A stretch of DNA of 64,000 nt, from the NCBI GenBank assembly GCA_020633415.1, contig JACKDQ010000003.1:1-64000 (forward strand), read 5' to 3'. Origin of the DNA: Deltaproteobacteria bacterium. GTDB taxonomy: Bacteria; Myxococcota_A; Polyangia; GCA-2747355. The notes beneath the pieces are model-generated. The model saw nothing but the letters and a program-made list of their open reading frames with translations, did not search any database and had not been told where the DNA came from. Below are positions 61,090 to 64,000 of the stretch, piece by piece; the first letter of the stretch is position 1; each line of letters starts with the position of its first letter. Made by a program: the position numbers and the translations under genes.

Positions 61090-63123
61090 ATGCGCAGAGA
61101 CCGTTTGTCGGTTGTGCTGCTAGGACTGCTGCTTTGGGGTTGTGGTGGCAATGATCCCAAAAAAGTGACCAGCTGGCCCGATGGCTTCTTGCCGGTCGAT
61201 TCGAACACGACCGGGTCGCAGGATCTCGGTGCGGCGCCGGACCTTCCGCAAAACGCCGAGGGACCGACGATAGAGATCCTTTCACCCACAGACGGTGAGC
61301 GCGTCGTCGAGCAGCTGGTCAAGGTGCGCGCCAAGGTGACCGATGCAGACCAGGTGCGCGACCAAACCGTGACGGTCACCATCGAAGGCGCCGGCCGGGC
61401 GACGACGATGAGTCTGACGTCAACGCCGGACGTTTATGAGGCCACCGTCGATCTTGCCGATCTGCGCGGCAAGATTCGTTGTTGGGTCACAGCCGAAGAC
61501 CTGCAAGGAAATGCCAACTCGCTGATTCGCCTGTTTGAGCGCGATGCTGGCCCGACCGTCGAGGTGCTTTCGCCGGCCGCCGACAGTCGTCACCGCAGCA
61601 GCATTTCGTTAGAAGTCACCGTCTCCGATGTTGCCAAGCTGACCAACTTCGAAGCGCGGATCGGTGCGACGAAGCTGGCGATAAAGAAGTCCGATCTTAG
61701 TGCGACTAAGGCGTTCTACAGCGGGCAAGTCAAGTTTGACGATGCGCAGTTTTCGCCGCCGCTTTCAGGCAAGCAGGTACTGACGATTTCAGCCACCAAC
61801 GAAAATAACGCCAAGACGGTTGTCGAGCGCGTGTTTTTCGTCGATGACGTTGGCCCGACGATAAAGCCGGTGAGTCAGGCGGCCGGCGATTTGATCGGCG
61901 GCGTGATCACGCTCGAGGCGACGATTGCCGATCCTGCTGGTGTGTTGGCCTCCTCCGTCAAGGCCGTGATCGGCAACAATCTCGATACGCGATCGGTCGC
62001 GCTCAAGCTGGATACGACGACCGCCGGAACGTATCGAGCGCAGTTTGATACGCGGACGCTCAGCCAGTTCGATCTCTGGCCGGTAATGTCGTTCCGCGCT
62101 GCAGACGTGTTGGGCAACGAAAGCCACTTCGACATCCAAGTGGGCCTCGACAATGGGCCACCGATCCTCAGTCTCGATCCGCCGACAGAGTTCTATCACC
62201 TCAAGATCGAGAATCATGAACCGAAATGTTCGCTGCCATTCGATCCTCTGGGGACGGATGCTGCTGACGACCAGGATGTCGTCCCGCAGGTTGTCGCGAT
62301 TCGCGCGCGCATCGAGGACCAAGGCAACGACGTGCCTACCGCACCCTGGATTCCGCTGGCGCTCGTCGACAAGACCAGCCCCAAACTCTACGTGCTCGAC
62401 GACGAGACCAAGGCGCTTGCTGTGGATACCACCGGGGATGGGTTCTGCGACTCGATCAATCCGGAAGTCGTTCCCAAAGGCACGACGCCCCAGCCGGGCG
62501 AAGCAGTCGCCGTCAATATCAGTCCGATTTCGCCGACGGGAACAGCGGATTTTCGTCCGAATCCCAACCCCTTTCCCTTCCCGACGGGAGTCTGCAAAGT
62601 CGGTGATGCCGCCGATCCCCCTGAGCCGGTCTGCGAGGGCATCAGTTCGTTGACCGTCGTGACCCATTACACCGTGTCGCTGTCAGAGCCGGCGATCTAT
62701 TCGATCCCGCCGATCCTCGGTGGCGATAAGCTGCGCTGCTTGGGGTTGCCCTTCGATTTCCTGGCCAATCAGGTGAGCGATGGTTGGACCTGCGTTGTTG
62801 CTTGGGCCGAGGACACGCTCGGAAACAGCAATGTCTCGCAACCGCTGCGTCTGTTCGTTCAGCGCCACATGATGCCGCGGGGAACGGCGTGTACCAAGGC
62901 CGAGGATTGCTGTCGTAGCGGCGAGACCTGTTCGCAGATGACCTGCCAAGGTGGCGCCTGTGCGGTGACCGCGCCGACGAGCGCGGCGCCCAATTGCACC
63001 GGCACGCTCGACAAGACCACAGGGACCGTCGACGCGAGCAAGCCTTGCACCTTCCGGCCGCCGGGGAGCAACGTGACGTTCCCGCAGAGCTATCCGGACC
63101 CGCAGCTGCGCCGCGCCAATTAA
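61090..63123 (+). CDS. Lipoprotein with Ig-like repeats and Cys-rich tail
   Basis: This 677-residue protein starts at ATG 61090, with GGAGG 8 bp upstream, and has a lipoprotein signal (RLSVVLLGLLLWGCGGND). It contains at least three bacterial Ig-like repeats, each opening with a GPT(I/V) stretch: GPTIEILSPTDGERVVEQLV, GPTVEVLSPAADSRHRSSIS and GPTIKPVSQAAGDLIGGVIT. The C-terminal 70 residues have about ten Cys (CTKAEDCCRSGETCSQMTC). Such proteins act on the cell surface in binding or display. No enzyme domain is seen. Confidence 0.82.
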   Translation: MRRDRLSVVLLGLLLWGCGGNDPKKVTSWPDGFLPVDSNTTGSQDLGAAPDLPQNAEGPTIEILSPTDGERVVEQLVKVRAKVTDADQVRDQTVTVTIEGAGRATTMSLTSTPDVYEATVDLADLRGKIRCWVTAEDLQGNANSLIRLFERDAGPTVEVLSPAADSRHRSSISLEVTVSDVAKLTNFEARIGATKLAIKKSDLSATKAFYSGQVKFDDAQFSPPLSGKQVLTISATNENNAKTVVERVFFVDDVGPTIKPVSQAAGDLIGGVITLEATIADPAGVLASSVKAVIGNNLDTRSVALKLDTTTAGTYRAQFDTRTLSQFDLWPVMSFRAADVLGNESHFDIQVGLDNGPPILSLDPPTEFYHLKIENHEPKCSLPFDPLGTDAADDQDVVPQVVAIRARIEDQGNDVPTAPWIPLALVDKTSPKLYVLDDETKALAVDTTGDGFCDSINPEVVPKGTTPQPGEAVAVNISPISPTGTADFRPNPNPFPFPTGVCKVGDAADPPEPVCEGISSLTVVTHYTVSLSEPAIYSIPPILGGDKLRCLGLPFDFLANQVSDGWTCVVAWAEDTLGNSNVSQPLRLFVQRHMMPRGTACTKAEDCCRSGETCSQMTCQGGACAVTAPTSAAPNCTGTLDKTTGTVDASKPCTFRPPGSNVTFPQSYPDPQLRRAN

Positions 63124-63360
63124 CCAGCCACGGCTCTGCTTGATCGTCGTGCTGGGCCCACTTTGCCGGCGGCGCAAATGCCGGTTTCCTTGCCAAAGCC
63201 ATTGCCCGAGGTGTGCATCCAACGATCGCAGCGGGCGATCTCGAGGTCTTGTTGGCCTTCGAGGGCGCCTTGTTGAGCGACTGAACAAAGCCGCGAGCGA
63301 CCGGCGCAGGCGCCGCGTCTTCGGGCGCTGCGGTTCGGCGCGCCGCTATCCCGCGCGCTG

Positions 63361-64000
63361 CTAGAAGAACCAGTTGGCCGATGCTTGCTTGGGGCCTTCG
63401 AGCGCGTGCTGCGATCCGGCCGACTGAAGCCGCCAGTTGAAAAAGAAGAACAGTTTGAGGAAGCGATTGCGTCCGATTCGCTCGTAGCCGACCAGACCGC
63501 CGGGGATGAACTCCCAGCGGATGTCGCCGGGGCGCCGACGCTCGATGTTGAACAGCGGGATGAAGTGGTAGGCGAAGGTTTTCTCGGCCTTGTTGCGTCG
63601 GTAGTAGCTGTTGAGAAACACCATCGCCGTTCGCCGATGGTTCTCGAAGCGCCAGTAGATCGGAAACAGCACGGTGCTGCGGCGGCCCGGGCGCTTGAAG
63701 TCCCAGTAGAGCGGGAACAACACGCTGCTGCTGCGCTTGTCACCGCCGAAGTGCCACAGCAACGGGAAGACCACCAGGTCCTTGGCTGTTCGGCGACTGC
63801 GGAACCAGATGCCCGGCGGGAAAAAGTAGCTGGTGCTGTCCTTAACGTGATCGCGTTGGCGAAGGAACAGCGGAAAGACCATCGTCGTGCGATCGCGGTG
63901 GCGGTCGTTGAAGTCCCAATACAGTGGGAAAGCCACCGTCGCGCTCGAGTCGACCTGGCGCAGGTGCCAAAACAGCGGGAAGACGAGATGAAACGAGCGA
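63361..64000 (-). CDS. FPLYW tandem-repeat protein (5' end beyond window)
   Basis: The frame is open to the right edge, so only the C-terminal 213 codons are visible. They consist of repeats of 16-18 residues, each beginning FPL(Y/F)W(D/H)F and ending with a charged segment and a hydrophobic strand: FPLFWHL, FPLYWDFNDRHRDRTTMV, FPLFLRQRDHVKDSTSYF, FPPGIWFRSRRTAKDLVV, FPLLWHFGGDKRSSSVL, FPLYWDFKRPGRRSTVL, FPIYWRFENHRRTAMV, then less regular copies (FIPLFNIERR). The last 40 residues (RFLKLFFFFNWRLQSAG) are aromatic-rich. Alternating strand and Arg/Asp turn suggest stacked beta-hairpins or an outer-membrane barrel. I know no named family; function is unknown. Confidence 0.78.
   Translation of the reverse strand, partial: RSFHLVFPLFWHLRQVDSSATVAFPLYWDFNDRHRDRTTMVFPLFLRQRDHVKDSTSYFFPPGIWFRSRRTAKDLVVFPLLWHFGGDKRSSSVLFPLYWDFKRPGRRSTVLFPIYWRFENHRRTAMVFLNSYYRRNKAEKTFAYHFIPLFNIERRRPGDIRWEFIPGGLVGYERIGRNRFLKLFFFFNWRLQSAGSQHALEGPKQASANWFF

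Noticed and set aside
63124..63360. Minus-strand frames between the two convergent genes at the right end
   Set aside because: They continue into or overlap known genes in other frames, are Arg/Cys-rich without a pattern, and have no ribosome-binding site. I see nothing certain in this 237-bp gap.
1..64000. tRNA, rRNA, CRISPR or insertion-sequence content
   Set aside because: No tRNA cloverleaf landmark, no regular direct-repeat array with spacers and no transposase or integrase was found on either strand by reading; a computed tRNA scan would be decisive.

Overview
The window is about 62-63% G+C by eye, densely coded, and looks like chromosome from a Gram-negative, predatory/soil-type deltaproteobacterial lineage, most likely Myxococcota or a close relative. 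The reasons are: many short lipoproteins with Asp/Ala/Gly-rich linkers and Cys-rich tails; a Ser/Thr kinase with the HRDVSPQN loop and an AgmX-like C-terminal domain; secreted proteases ending in Gly-Cys plus a hydrophobic helix plus an Arg cluster (MYXO-CTERM-like sorting tails); a sigma-54 activator; an LptD-like outer-membrane protein; and flagellin. No rRNA, tRNA, CRISPR array, insertion sequence or phage gene was seen. This taxonomic reading is inference.

Layout. 1-6759: a cell-wall peptidase cut by the window edge, an HspR/MerR-type regulator, and an alpha-glucan/trehalose pair (malQ, treS-maltokinase fusion). 6934-10765: a poly-gamma-glutamate operon pgsB-pgsC-pgsW with an uncharacterised lipoprotein as its fourth gene. 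10778-15267: a proteostasis island (HtrA/DegP protease, receiver-like protein, two Hsp20 genes, sigma-54 activator). 15343-20129: a leftward set with a desuccinylase/aspartoacylase-like enzyme, an ATP-grasp-like protein, a UspA-like small protein, an S1 protease and a Lys-rich exported peptide. 20493-22177: a kinase/PP2C phosphatase couple. 22140-29089: an EamA transporter, a small outer-membrane protein, a TrhO-RluA tRNA/RNA-modifying fusion, a spermidine-synthase-like protein and three lipoproteins.

29109-31772: a branched-chain-type 2-oxoacid dehydrogenase E1 alpha/beta operon with a chalcone-isomerase-like protein. 31947-37037: a polytopic membrane protein, a lipoprotein, and one 3-kb reading frame that joins two complete secreted proteases. 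37034-40385: MshEN-CheX fusion, orphan flagellin, metallophosphoesterase. 40438-51566: two APC permeases carrying universal-stress domains (one also carrying a PTS EIIA domain) flank a CYP51-ferredoxin fusion, an EamA transporter, an amidase and oligoribonuclease. 51583-64000: outer-membrane and envelope genes, a second Ser/Thr kinase, a membrane protein with a C-terminal ILEI/FAM3-like domain, folC, an LptD-like protein, an Ig-repeat lipoprotein, and the end of an 'FPLYW' tandem-repeat protein that runs off the window.

The most unusual items are the double-protease frame with an internal sorting-tail/signal-peptide junction (33972-37037), the CYP51-[3Fe-4S] ferredoxin fusion (43892-45586), the fourth gene of the Pgs operon (9689-10765), the TrhO-RluA fusion, the ILEI-domain protein, the FPLYW repeat protein, and a strong excess of the palindrome GCGATCGC (23 copies counted by eye).
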